From Thermococcus sp. (lineage in GTDB: Archaea > Methanobacteriota_B > Thermococci > Thermococcales > Thermococcaceae): a DNA stretch of 52,373 nt. Shown one piece after another: positions 43,697 to 51,537 of the stretch. The translations under genes and the position numbers were made by a program. A model generated the notes under the pieces. That model was not told the origin of the DNA. It saw nothing but the letters and a program-made list of their open reading frames with translations, and did not search any database. The stretch's first letter is position 1. The number at the start of each line of letters is the position of its first letter. The stretch is from positions 1 to 52,373 of the forward strand of contig NZ_WANV01000001.1 of the NCBI RefSeq assembly GCF_015521605.1, written 5' to 3'.

Positions 43697-44480
43697 AGTC
43701 CTCCAGCACAAGCCTGGCGATGTCCTTTCTTGGCTTTTTGAAGTACAGCACACCCCGGACATTTTCGACGCCTCTGCTCTCGCCGGGTACGAGTTTTGCC
43801 TCTCTGAAGAAGACCCTCCCGATTGCAAGCTGTGTTGAGATGTCCCAGTAATGAAAATCGACGTCGGTTATCTTTTTGAACCCCGGAAGGATGTAGTAGC
43901 CCCTTCTGAACGTCCCCCTGACGAAGTCGTAGCCCTCGTGCATGGAGGCGATGGTGTACCCTTCCCTCCTGCCCTCCACCAGGAACTTCCGGTAGCCAGC
44001 GCGGTACATTACCCAGTAAACCCTGTCCGTGTCCTCTACCAGGAAAACACCATCGTCGCTGAGCGCAAGGGCAACTCCAGCGAACAGCCTGACCGCGTCG
44101 AAGGGGTCGAAGTGGGGCATGGTAAAGCCCCACAGCACGGCAACGTCGTGCTCCTCCACCAACTTCCAAACTTCCCTGGCATCGCCCTGAACCAGTTTCA
44201 GTTCGGGCTTTACCCCGGCCAACTTAAGCCACTCCCTCGCCAGGTCGAGGTCCTCTTTTCTGGCATCGAGGAGGGTTAGGAGTTTGGCGCTGGTTACCTT
44301 TGCGAGGGCAACGCCCGCTATTCCTGTTCCCGCGCATATGTCCAGAACCCGAGCTTTTGACGGCAGCTCGCCTGCTATGCTCCTGAAGAACTCCTCTATC
44401 TTTTCGAATCTTTCCCTCGCTCTTTTGTCCCCCGGGTTCATCCGCCAGTTGATGTAGCGGTAGAGGTCCACCAGGGACAT
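43680..44480 (-). CDS. Class I SAM-dependent methyltransferase
   Basis: 266 residues. Motif I VLDICAGTGIAGVALA at about 45-60; motif II-like LLTLLDARKEDL; then VLWGFTMPHFDPFDAV. Substrate unknown. ATG at 44480 is at near-leaderless distance from TATA-like GATTTAAATAATTTC (44506-44520). Divergent from the paralogue operon. Confidence 0.82.
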   Translation of the reverse strand: MSLVDLYRYINWRMNPGDKRARERFEKIEEFFRSIAGELPSKARVLDICAGTGIAGVALAKVTSAKLLTLLDARKEDLDLAREWLKLAGVKPELKLVQGDAREVWKLVEEHDVAVLWGFTMPHFDPFDAVRLFAGVALALSDDGVFLVEDTDRVYWVMYRAGYRKFLVEGRREGYTIASMHEGYDFVRGTFRRGYYILPGFKKITDVDFHYWDISTQLAIGRVFFREAKLVPGESRGVENVRGVLYFKKPRKDIARLVLEDFSRPL

Positions 44481-44529
44481 GCCATCACCACGATGATGAA
44501 TGTGTGAAATTATTTAAATCCATCGAAAG

Positions 44530-44539
44530 GCTTAAATAT
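44530..44539 (+). promoter_or_regulatory. TATA box of the four-paralogue operon
   Basis: GCTTAAATAT, about 25 bases upstream of the presumed transcript start near 44563. Confidence 0.6.
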
Positions 44540-44541
44540 TT

Positions 44542-44563
44542 TGTCAACTTACATAAGTTGACA
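44542..44563. promoter_or_regulatory. Operator: perfect 9-bp inverted repeat
   Basis: TGTCAACTT-ACAT-AAGTTGACA, between the TATA box and the start codon (44574), covering the presumed transcription start. Binding here would block RNA polymerase. The HTH gene at the end of the operon is the obvious candidate ligand. Confidence 0.65.
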
Positions 44564-44573
44564 AGGTGAAAAT

Positions 44574-45239
44574 ATGCGGAGTGGAAAGGAGAGGTGTTAC
44601 AACATAGTGCTCTTTATAAGTCTGCTTCTCTTCACCGCTGGAGTCTTATTCAACGAGCTAGCTCTGATGCTGATTTCTTTCGTAACCTTAATTGGTGGAG
44701 GTGTCCTCTTTTATGGCCATGAGGCAAGAATTGAAAATGGCAAGCTTATCCTAGAATGGGGACTGATCCTTAAACGTCGCAGGGAGATAAGCGTGGGAGA
44801 GATAGTGGATTTGATAGATGCGAATTCCAACAGATATTTTGTTATGGCAAAGTACTACCCTGACATCCTGCTTCTCCCGATGGGAATCATTGCTGGGGGT
44901 CCGGTGCTTTTAGAGACAGAATTCCCCTGGGTTGGGCTAGCATGGATTCTGATTGGTGGCATTAAGGTAATAACATATCTTTTTCCACCGGCTGAAAAAA
45001 GAAGGGCTGCCCTATTAACGCTGGTCCTTACAGGTATCGTCGTGACGGTAGCATACCTCATTGGGACGTTCATTGTCCCCCTGATATCCTTTGGGATCGT
45101 AATGGCTGGTATTATATGGGAGGGGGGCACGGTATTAACGAATACACTTGTACTAGTTACTGAGAAGGGGATTTACTCTGTGAGGTATTCATCGAAATTG
45201 GAGTGGGAAAAGCTGATGGGACTACTGGGGGGTGAGTGA
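44574..45239 (+). CDS. Membrane protein paralogue A (four-paralogue operon)
   Basis: 221 residues. Two N-terminal membrane segments (about 10-48), then the family block ARIENGKLILEWGLILKRRREISVGEIVDLID (about 50-81), three or four more membrane segments, and a C-terminal block LVTEKGIYSVRYSS followed by a helix. The middle and end blocks together look like a split PH-like membrane domain. ATG at 44574 with AAGGTGAAA upstream. First gene of the operon; same architecture as the next three. Function unknown. Confidence 0.78.
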   Translation: MRSGKERCYNIVLFISLLLFTAGVLFNELALMLISFVTLIGGGVLFYGHEARIENGKLILEWGLILKRRREISVGEIVDLIDANSNRYFVMAKYYPDILLLPMGIIAGGPVLLETEFPWVGLAWILIGGIKVITYLFPPAEKRRAALLTLVLTGIVVTVAYLIGTFIVPLISFGIVMAGIIWEGGTVLTNTLVLVTEKGIYSVRYSSKLEWEKLMGLLGGE

Positions 45240-45240
45240 G

Positions 45241-45942
45241 GTGAGGATTGAGGGGGCATGGCCCGTTTCAGTCCCCAAATTTCTTTTGTTCATCAGATTA
45301 GTGGCTATTGCTCTGCTGGTATCTTTGGGATGGACTATGGTTGAGCTTGGAATAAAGGGATACTATGCCGGTCTCCTGCTCGGTGCTCTGCTCTTTGGGC
45401 TCTCGTCCGGATGGAAGGTTGAACTCTCCGGCAGGGAAGCGACTCTGGTCTACGGGTTTGGAATTCTTAAGGCTAGAACTGGGGAGATTATTGAGATCTC
45501 TGACCTAGGGAACCTGAGGTTTGGAAGGCTTCTGGAACATCTTTACGGGGAATTAATGGCCCCTCCATTCTTTCTCCTCCTTTCAGTTGCTCTGTTTGGT
45601 GTTAGGGGATTCTTGGTGCTCCCGTTTGTCATTTACTGGCTGGTTCTCTTCTTTGTTCTGCTGGCGTTTCCATTGGAGCTTTTGAAAGAACGTGCTGGAA
45701 GACTCATGGTTCTTGCCGTTTTTCTGCCATGGGCTCTTTCGATGCCCCTCTCCTTCATGGGGGTGGAGTTTCAGTGGTTTGGGCTCTCACTGTCAACGTC
45801 GCTCTTCGGCTTCTGGTTCCTGGTTGGATTTGTATCAAGGGATTACGTTCTTCTGCGGGGGGAACTTGGGGAGTTCTTAGTGGCCTGCAGTAACGCTGGG
45901 AGGATTATAACTGCACTGGCGGGTGAGGAGAATGGCCCTTAG
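45241..45942 (+). CDS. Membrane protein paralogue B
   Basis: 233 residues from GTG at 45241, with GGGGGGTGA 5 bases upstream; a GTG at 45232 is possible. Family block WKVELSGREATLVYGFGILKARTGEIIEISDL, several membrane segments, and a C-terminal end YVLLRGELGEFLVACSNAGRIITAL. It is the most diverged of the four in the first block. 1 base after paralogue A. Confidence 0.76.
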   Translation: MRIEGAWPVSVPKFLLFIRLVAIALLVSLGWTMVELGIKGYYAGLLLGALLFGLSSGWKVELSGREATLVYGFGILKARTGEIIEISDLGNLRFGRLLEHLYGELMAPPFFLLLSVALFGVRGFLVLPFVIYWLVLFFVLLAFPLELLKERAGRLMVLAVFLPWALSMPLSFMGVEFQWFGLSLSTSLFGFWFLVGFVSRDYVLLRGELGEFLVACSNAGRIITALAGEENGP

Positions 45943-46681
45943 GCCATCGTATCCCACAGAGGGGAGATATATGGTGTTCTTGGTGGCTTTAACAACTCCA
46001 CTTTACATATTTACTGGCCGAAAAGAACTCGCGCTGGCCTCGAGGGCACTTTTCTGGTCATTTTTGCTGCTGTTTTTCTGGAGACCCGTGCGGATTGAGA
46101 CTGGCAGGATAACCCTGGAGTGGGGCTGGCCAGTTGTCTTTATCCGGAGAGAGATTCCATTTTCGGAGATAAGGGACATCTTCGATTTGACATCATCTGA
46201 GCGGATCAGGCTTATCAATTATTTTAGGGAAATCAAGCTCTTGGCCATACTGTGGATTGCCGTTGGATTCATGGGGATGCTTAAAAACGCGCCACACACT
46301 TCCTTTGTATGGGTCATGTGGATATACTGGGGTTTCTTGACACTTTTTATGCTCTCCTTTACTTACAGAGAGAGATGGGTGCTGGGGATTGTTATCTTTG
46401 CATTGAGCCTGGTAATGGCCCGGTATCTTTACAGAGCCGGCCAGGAAGGAGTGGGGGAATACGTTGCCATAACTGGGGTGTCGCTGGCTCTATTCAGCTT
46501 TGCTGGACTTTTCACCCCGAAAGGCGTTATCCTGGTTACTGAAAATGACACGTACATCCTCTCTTCTTGGGATGATTACGAGGCCAGTAAATTTTTCAAA
46601 GAGCTGGGTTCCTTTCTGGTCGGCATGGCCGGGGATAAGCTTACACAGATAGAGGGGGGTGCTTCCAGTGCGGTTGATTAA
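45932..46681 (+). CDS. Membrane protein paralogue C
   Basis: 249 residues. Block VRIETGRITLEWGWPVVFIRREIPFSEIRDIFDL, membrane segments at about 108-125, 133-150, 158-172 and 185-202, then ILVTENDTYILSSWDDYEASKFFKEL, very like paralogue A's ending. ATG at 45932 overlaps the end of B by 11 bases; GGTGAGGAG lies just upstream. Confidence 0.76.
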   Translation: MALRPSYPTEGRYMVFLVALTTPLYIFTGRKELALASRALFWSFLLLFFWRPVRIETGRITLEWGWPVVFIRREIPFSEIRDIFDLTSSERIRLINYFREIKLLAILWIAVGFMGMLKNAPHTSFVWVMWIYWGFLTLFMLSFTYRERWVLGIVIFALSLVMARYLYRAGQEGVGEYVAITGVSLALFSFAGLFTPKGVILVTENDTYILSSWDDYEASKFFKELGSFLVGMAGDKLTQIEGGASSAVD

Positions 46682-47369
46682 AGCCAGCCCATTTCCGGTT
46701 AGAGGCATTCCTCTCTTCCTATTTTCTGCAGGACTCATCGGTATGTCTATGGCGTGGTACGTCTCCAAGCTTACTGGATTTTTTGTGGAGCCCTTGTTCA
46801 TATTCTCCTGGATTTTATCCGTTGGTATGGGTGCCAAGATTGAAAGTGGAAAGCTCGTTCTCTTCTACGGCTTTTGGGTCATGAAGCAGGAAATAAAGCT
46901 GGACTCTATCGAAGAGTTGTCACTTCTGTCGGGACTTGAATACAGTACTGTACTGAAGCACTTTAAAGCATACACCTTCACGTGGCTGGGAGTGGTTTTA
47001 TGGGCATCAGCTGACCTCTTGGTTTTGAACGGCGGCGAAAATTCTCTCAGGCAGTACATGGACGTCTTTGTCATACTGGCATTTACAGTATTTTTCCTTC
47101 TATTGGCCTTGCCAAAGAACAGAAAACCCCTCCTCCGGCTGGCGGCTTTTTGTTGCGTCGCCTTTCTAATGGTATTTCCCCTTTTTAGGTGGGGTTCTAA
47201 AACACTCGCCCCTGGGATGTTTTTGGCCCTGTTAGTGGCCTTTATGGTTAGGGCATTCCAAAAGGACGATCTCATCCTTATAGTCGCAGGCGGAAAGTCT
47301 TATTTGCTCTCCTCCGATAGGGGTTGGGAGGTTCTAAAACTAATCAGGGAGGCCATGAAAAATGCTTAG
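46668..47369 (+). CDS. Membrane protein paralogue D
   Basis: 233 residues from GTG at 46668 (AGGGGGGTG upstream); GTG 46659 is an alternative. Block AKIESGKLVLFYGFWVMKQEIKLDSIEELSLL; C-terminal LILIVAGGKSYLLSSDRGWEVLKLIREAM. Overlaps C by 14 bases and the HTH gene by 8. Some Cys in the fourth membrane segment (FCCVAF). Confidence 0.76.
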   Translation: MRLIKASPFPVRGIPLFLFSAGLIGMSMAWYVSKLTGFFVEPLFIFSWILSVGMGAKIESGKLVLFYGFWVMKQEIKLDSIEELSLLSGLEYSTVLKHFKAYTFTWLGVVLWASADLLVLNGGENSLRQYMDVFVILAFTVFFLLLALPKNRKPLLRLAAFCCVAFLMVFPLFRWGSKTLAPGMFLALLVAFMVRAFQKDDLILIVAGGKSYLLSSDRGWEVLKLIREAMKNA

Positions 47370-47754
47370 ACTTCCGGAGGGCATGGAGAGGGTCTGGCTG
47401 ATGAGGGCCAAGGGAATGCGCGAGGTCGAGATAGCTGAGGCCCTCGGCATCTCCCGCCAGGCAGTAAACAAGGCTCTAAAGGACGCACGGGTAAAACTGT
47501 TTGAGGCCTTCTTTGGTCTGGCTGAAGTTTTCTCTTGGGGAATAGTGAGAGTTAACGTCGAAAAGGGTTTCATGGTTGCCAGGGGGAAATGTTTTGATAA
47601 ACGTGTCCGTGTCTATGCCTTTTATTTCCCGGGTAAGGGGATAAAGGCCTTCTTCGGTGAAGGACTTCCAGATTACGTGCTTGAGCATGCCGTTAAGATT
47701 GGGATAATCGAGAGGCCCGATAAAGAGGAGCTGATAACGGCTCTCGAAACCTAG
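47362..47754 (+). CDS. HTH DNA-binding protein closing the paralogue operon
   Basis: 130 residues. HTH at about 18-48 (MREVEIAEALGISRQAVNKALKDARVKLFEAF), close to sigma-70 region 4/Tfx-type HTH. An alpha/beta C-terminal domain follows (GIVRVNVEKGFMVARGKCFDKRVRVYAFYFPG). The ATG overlaps paralogue D by 8 bases, so it is co-translated. Likely repressor of its own operon through the inverted repeat at 44542-44563 (inference). Its stop overlaps the convergent SdpI-like gene by 4 bases. Confidence 0.83.
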   Translation: MLRLPEGMERVWLMRAKGMREVEIAEALGISRQAVNKALKDARVKLFEAFFGLAEVFSWGIVRVNVEKGFMVARGKCFDKRVRVYAFYFPGKGIKAFFGEGLPDYVLEHAVKIGIIERPDKEELITALET

Positions 47755-48491
47755 CGGTAGCCCTCCTCGTAGGCTCCCCTCAGGGCGATGAATGCGGCGT
47801 AGAAAATAACACCCAGTGAGATTACGGGAAGGAGCACGGCGCCAAGCGGCCCTGGCTCGTATCCGAGTGCCGTTAGGGCAATCTCTGCCGTTATCAGGCC
47901 TGAGACGAGGGTCAGTGCTCCTGCGAACTTCCGGGCCATAATCCCTGAGAAGCGGGGCGCCAGCTGGAAAACGAGCGGGCGGGAGGCGAGAACCGTCAGT
48001 GCAAGGAGCAGAATGAGTGCCCCGCCGAGGATCAGCGTGCTTTCTCTTGAAACGTCTCCCGCTGTGGAGGAAAGCACAAAAATCCCAAGAAACATCGCCT
48101 GGAGGACGATGTACGCCTTCAAATTCGGTGGTTCTATCCTTCTCCCGGGTCTTTTAGGGGCTTCCTCCGAAAGCTCCCCAAGCTCGTACTCCCGCTTTGC
48201 GGCCAGGTATGCGAGGAGCGTCGTTGTTCCGAGACCGAGGAGCAGGACAGCAACTAGCCATGCGAACGTCAGAAACGGGGAGAGGATTATAAGAAAAACT
48301 CCGGTGAGGATCGTTCCGATTCCTGAAACGCGGTTCGCCCTCCTTCTCGCCCTCTCCGAAAGGTAGGTGTAGCCTATCCTGAACCCTATCCCCGGCTCGC
48401 CCTTTGAGGCGATGGTGAGAACTCCCGCGGCAATTATGCCGAGGCCGATGAATGCCGCCCAGAGGATTCTGAGGAGGGTATAGGGCTCCAT
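47751..48491 (-). CDS. SdpI-like membrane protein
   Basis: 246 residues, about seven membrane segments. After the first comes GEPGIGFRIGYTYLSERARRRANRVSG, the signature of the SdpI/YhfL family (immunity protein SdpI of Bacillus blocks a secreted toxin and also sequesters its repressor). It follows the PadR gene by 13 bases. Members in archaea lack a known toxin; none is visible here. Confidence 0.8.
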   Translation of the reverse strand: MEPYTLLRILWAAFIGLGIIAAGVLTIASKGEPGIGFRIGYTYLSERARRRANRVSGIGTILTGVFLIILSPFLTFAWLVAVLLLGLGTTTLLAYLAAKREYELGELSEEAPKRPGRRIEPPNLKAYIVLQAMFLGIFVLSSTAGDVSRESTLILGGALILLLALTVLASRPLVFQLAPRFSGIMARKFAGALTLVSGLITAEIALTALGYEPGPLGAVLLPVISLGVIFYAAFIALRGAYEEGYR

Positions 48492-48504
48492 GGTGACCCC
48501 CGGG

Positions 48505-48870
48505 CTACTCTCCCTCCATCCTCTCCAGAGTCTCCATTATCGCCCCTATCTCCATCTTCAGCTCGCTCAGGACTTCTCTGCCCAGCTTCGTCAGGGAATA
48601 GTACTTCCGCGGCCTTCCCCCGACTTCTGCCCAGGTGTCCCCCACCAGGCCGGTCTTCTTCAGGCTCTTGAGGATGTCGTACAGAGCGCCCTCACTGGGC
48701 ACGATTCTGCCGTCGCTGAGCTCCTCAAGTCTTTTTCGTATTGCGTAGCCGTGGAGCTCCTTCTCCCTCTCCAGGAGCAGGAGCACTAGGTAGGAGTAGA
48801 GCCCGGAGCGAAGGTCTTTTCTCAGCTTTTTGAGGGCTTTCTCCTTCCTGTCCATTAGCACGTCGCTCAC
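48505..48870 (-). CDS. PadR-family transcriptional regulator
   Basis: 121 residues. PadR wHTH: GLYSYLVLLLLEREKELHGYAIRKRLEELS, EGALYDILKSLKKTGLV and GRPRKYYSLTKLGREVL, followed by the C-terminal helix. The GTG at 48870 overlaps the upstream stop by 4 bases (GTGA), giving translational coupling; an ATG at 48855 has no ribosome site. The open frame continues upstream only as antisense-like shadow. PadR plus SdpI-like genes are often neighbours. Confidence 0.88.
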   Translation of the reverse strand: MSDVLMDRKEKALKKLRKDLRSGLYSYLVLLLLEREKELHGYAIRKRLEELSDGRIVPSEGALYDILKSLKKTGLVGDTWAEVGGRPRKYYSLTKLGREVLSELKMEIGAIMETLERMEGE

Positions 48871-49571
48871 CACAGGGCTTCCTCTTCCTTCGGAAGTTCC
48901 ACCTTTGCCTTTGGAATCATGTAGTACAGCAGTCCCAGTGCGGCGAGGGCGGTTATAAACTCTACCGTGTACATGACCGGCTCGCTCTTCGTGAGCTGAT
49001 AGTACGCCGCCAGGGAATCGATGACCGTGTGGATTCCTATCATCGCCAGAAGGCCCGTCTTCCCATAGCCCTCCCTGTAGGCGTACGCGAGGTATATTCC
49101 GGTTCCGACGTGGAACAGAACGACGAAGTACCGCTCCACCATCGAAAGGAGTGCCGTGCTTAGCGGTACGTCGAGCGGTTTTCCCGTTGCCAGAGCCCCG
49201 GCGAGGGCTGCGCCGGCTATAACGAAGACCTCCGTTATTCCAAAACCCAGCCCCATAAACAGGCCTGTGTTCAGGCTCTTCCCCTTCACCAGAAGGTACT
49301 TTGCCCCCTCCTGGACTATACCCGCGATAAGCCCGACCCATACCGAAACACCTATGACAAAGACTGTTCCCCTGGCTATGACGTCGGCGTTGGACTTTAT
49401 CCCCATTCCCAAGAGCGGGAGCTGCTGGACGGGGTTCTGGATTATCATTGCAATGAAAAACGCGGCCAAGCCGAGGACGAACTCCCCCCATCTCTGCTTT
49501 TCGAAGCCCATGAAGTAGAGCGTTGCCCACGCCAGCAGCCCGCCGAGTATGGGGAACGGAAGGAGGTACAT
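48867..49571 (-). CDS. YhfC/PrsW-like intramembrane protein
   Basis: 234 residues with about seven membrane segments. Polar residues inside membranes (GIVQEGAKYLLV, GFGITEVFVIAG, FHVGTGIYLAYAYREGYG, IGIHTVIDSLA) resemble the Glu/His motifs of the YhfC family of membrane proteases. Proteolysis is inferred from these only. ATG at 49571 follows GGAGGAGTG. It lies between ybjQ-like and padR-like genes. Confidence 0.78.
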   Translation of the reverse strand: MYLLPFPILGGLLAWATLYFMGFEKQRWGEFVLGLAAFFIAMIIQNPVQQLPLLGMGIKSNADVIARGTVFVIGVSVWVGLIAGIVQEGAKYLLVKGKSLNTGLFMGLGFGITEVFVIAGAALAGALATGKPLDVPLSTALLSMVERYFVVLFHVGTGIYLAYAYREGYGKTGLLAMIGIHTVIDSLAAYYQLTKSEPVMYTVEFITALAALGLLYYMIPKAKVELPKEEEALW

Positions 49572-49573
49572 GC

Positions 49574-49912
49574 TCACTCCTCCTCGATCCTCTCAACGAC
49601 CACCGCCGTGCCGTAGGCGTATATCTCGGCCATCCCCGAGGCAACCGCGGACGTCATGAAGCGGACTCCTATGACGGCGTTCGCGCCCATGTCCTCCGCG
49701 TGGAGCTTCATTCTCCTCAGCGCCTCTTCTCTCGCTTCTGCCAGCATCTGCGTGTACTCCTGCACCTCTCCGCCCTTCAGGTTCTTGAAGAAGGCCATTA
49801 TGTCCCTCCCGACGTGGGTTGCCCTGACGATGCCGCCCCTGGCGAGGCCTTTCACCTCAACCACGCGGTAGCCGGGGATATTCTCGGTGGTCGTTATGAG
49901 TACGTCGCCCAT
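49574..49912 (-). CDS. YbjQ/UPF0145 family protein
   Basis: 112 residues. VLITTTENIPGYRVVEVKGLARGGIVRATHVGRD and the later GANAVIGVRF match the YbjQ family (proposed heavy-metal binding, function unsettled). ATG at 49912 with GGGGTGAT upstream. First gene of the four-gene cassette. Confidence 0.9.
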   Translation of the reverse strand: MGDVLITTTENIPGYRVVEVKGLARGGIVRATHVGRDIMAFFKNLKGGEVQEYTQMLAEAREEALRRMKLHAEDMGANAVIGVRFMTSAVASGMAEIYAYGTAVVVERIEEE

Positions 49913-49960
49913 ACCTATCACCCCGATGCATCGAACTTCGAGGTATTATTTGCCTCAGAA

Positions 49961-49970
49961 TATTTAAGGC
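49961..49970 (-). promoter_or_regulatory. TATA box of the YbjQ-YhfC-PadR-SdpI cassette
   Basis: GCCTTAAATA on the minus strand, about 49-58 bases before the ATG at 49912. Confidence 0.5.
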
Positions 49971-50000
49971 TTTCTGTCCCCGCAGAAAGAAAGGGGAGGA

Positions 50001-50582
50001 TCAGACAGAGTGGTAGTATATCACGTAGGTGTCATCGTCGTCGTAGACCTCCTGCGGCGCGACGCCGTTCAGGTAGGTCCACGTCCAGCCGGGGTTTGCG
50101 TCTATGTCCGGCCCGCCCGCGGCTATGTATGCTGCCCAGACGAGCTCGGAGCAGTAGTAGCTGTCCCCGTACACCTGCTTCGTCCACCAGCCCCAGTCGT
50201 AGGGCTTGCCCAGCTGCTGGTATGCGAAGTAGACGGCGTTCTGCCTCACGTAATCGCTGGTGGCAACGCGTAGAACCGCAACGGCGTCGTACCTGCTGAG
50301 GAAGTCCGAGAGCAGAACCATCCTTATCCCTGATTCCCAGGCCTCAATAACGACCCAATCGCCGTAATAGGGGTCATAATACGCCACGATTCCGGTGTGC
50401 GTCCAGTACCCCGGTATGAAGAAGTCGCTCTTCTGTCCGTGTCCTATGACGATGTCCCCGGGTATCACGTTGGTAGGATAGGGGTGCCAGTAGTTTCCTC
50501 CGCTCCCTGTAAGGGCAGAGACGGGCGCTGCCATGGCCAGCACAACCAGCAGTCCAACGATTATGCCCAGCTTTCCCTTCAT
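50001..50582 (-). CDS. Secreted YiiX/NlpC-P60-like cysteine hydrolase
   Basis: 193 residues with a signal peptide (MKGKLGIIVGLLVVLAMAAPVSA). Permuted papain-like order: PGDIVIG, then His62 (WTHTGIV), Glu80 (VVIEAW) and Cys144 (YYCSELVWAAY), as in YiiX/YebB-type enzymes. Bacterial relatives act on cell-wall peptides or lipids; archaeal substrates are unknown because there is no peptidoglycan. Start ATG 50582 with GGAGGTGATC upstream. Confidence 0.85.
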   Translation of the reverse strand: MKGKLGIIVGLLVVLAMAAPVSALTGSGGNYWHPYPTNVIPGDIVIGHGQKSDFFIPGYWTHTGIVAYYDPYYGDWVVIEAWESGIRMVLLSDFLSRYDAVAVLRVATSDYVRQNAVYFAYQQLGKPYDWGWWTKQVYGDSYYCSELVWAAYIAAGGPDIDANPGWTWTYLNGVAPQEVYDDDDTYVIYYHSV

Positions 50583-50647
50583 TTGATCACCTCCGAATGG
50601 CAGAAGTAATATGTGCATTGATGATTGATAAGGTTTACTGAAAACCA

Positions 50648-51439
50648 TTAGTGGCTATCGATGTCCCCTTTAGTCCCGGGTTCTCCAAGTGCCAGGAAGA
50701 AAAGAAGTGTGGCTGTACTCAGTGTCAGCGAGATTGGGGCGGAGAGGAGCAGACCGGCCACCAGGCCCACCACCCCCATGTTGGCCACTATCAGCGTCAG
50801 CGGGACTGAGATGAATGCCCCCAGGGCAAGGTACTTGAGGGCGTAGTCGAGGTATTCGCCGCCTTTCATCGCGAGTCTGAGGCTCTCAGCTAGGGCATCC
50901 ATGAATCCGAGACCACCGATTGAGATCAGAAACGGTGTCCCGTAGACCGCGTAGAGGAATATGAGGAGCCCGAGGAATGCCAGGAGGAACGTAAACGGTG
51001 AGGCCAAGAGTGTGAGGATTAGGAGCATCATGACCGTGTAGAGCATGGCGTTGAACTTGAGGAACTCTGGAAAGTCCCTCCCAGCGTTCTTAAAAAATGT
51101 GCTCTCACGCATCAGAACCTCATCCCTTATGCTTCCGAGGTAGCCCGCTTCGAGGTAACTACCAAGGAGTACCATGAGTACCATAAAGGTTATGCCTTCG
51201 GGGGAAAAGGCGACACCTGAGGCTTTCGCTGGAAGGGAGACGAGGCTCCATAGGGTGGGCGTTGGTTCGGGCAGGGGGAACTGGATTCCAAAATGGAAGC
51301 CCTCGACGTTTAGGACTTCGAGGACCTTCCCGTAGTCCATCAGGCTCATCACAACAGGCACTGGAAGGAGCCATTTGGTCTCCTCAAACTTTTTCCACGC
51401 CTCTCCAAGCAGCTCAAGGAACTCCACCACGTTGTTCAC
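50648..51439 (-). CDS. Membrane protein, DUF4013-like
   Basis: 263 residues with about five to six membrane segments and an amphipathic N-terminus (MNNVVEFLELLGEAWKKFEETKWLL). GYLGSIRDEVLMRESTFFKNAGRDF separates the first and later segments. It ends in a soluble tail GEPGTKGDIDSH. Its gene lies upstream of the YiiX-like gene on the same strand. Assignment to DUF4013 is tentative. Confidence 0.65.
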   Translation of the reverse strand: MNNVVEFLELLGEAWKKFEETKWLLPVPVVMSLMDYGKVLEVLNVEGFHFGIQFPLPEPTPTLWSLVSLPAKASGVAFSPEGITFMVLMVLLGSYLEAGYLGSIRDEVLMRESTFFKNAGRDFPEFLKFNAMLYTVMMLLILTLLASPFTFLLAFLGLLIFLYAVYGTPFLISIGGLGFMDALAESLRLAMKGGEYLDYALKYLALGAFISVPLTLIVANMGVVGLVAGLLLSAPISLTLSTATLLFFLALGEPGTKGDIDSH

Positions 51440-51498
51440 CGTTCTCTATTTCTGATTTTTGTCTTTTAACTTTTTCCGATGGTATGGATGCCGATGGG

Positions 51499-51508
51499 CA
51501 TTTAAAGG
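51499..51508 (+). promoter_or_regulatory. TATA box of dph2
   Basis: CATTTAAAGG, about 30-39 bases before the ATG at 51538. Confidence 0.55.
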
Positions 51509-51537
51509 CTTCTCTGCTATGGACTCCGGTGGGTTCA

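Noticed and set aside
48871-49644. Long N-terminal extension in frame with the PadR gene
   Set aside because: It is out-of-frame shadow of the YhfC-like gene; the PadR family starts near the GTG at 48870.
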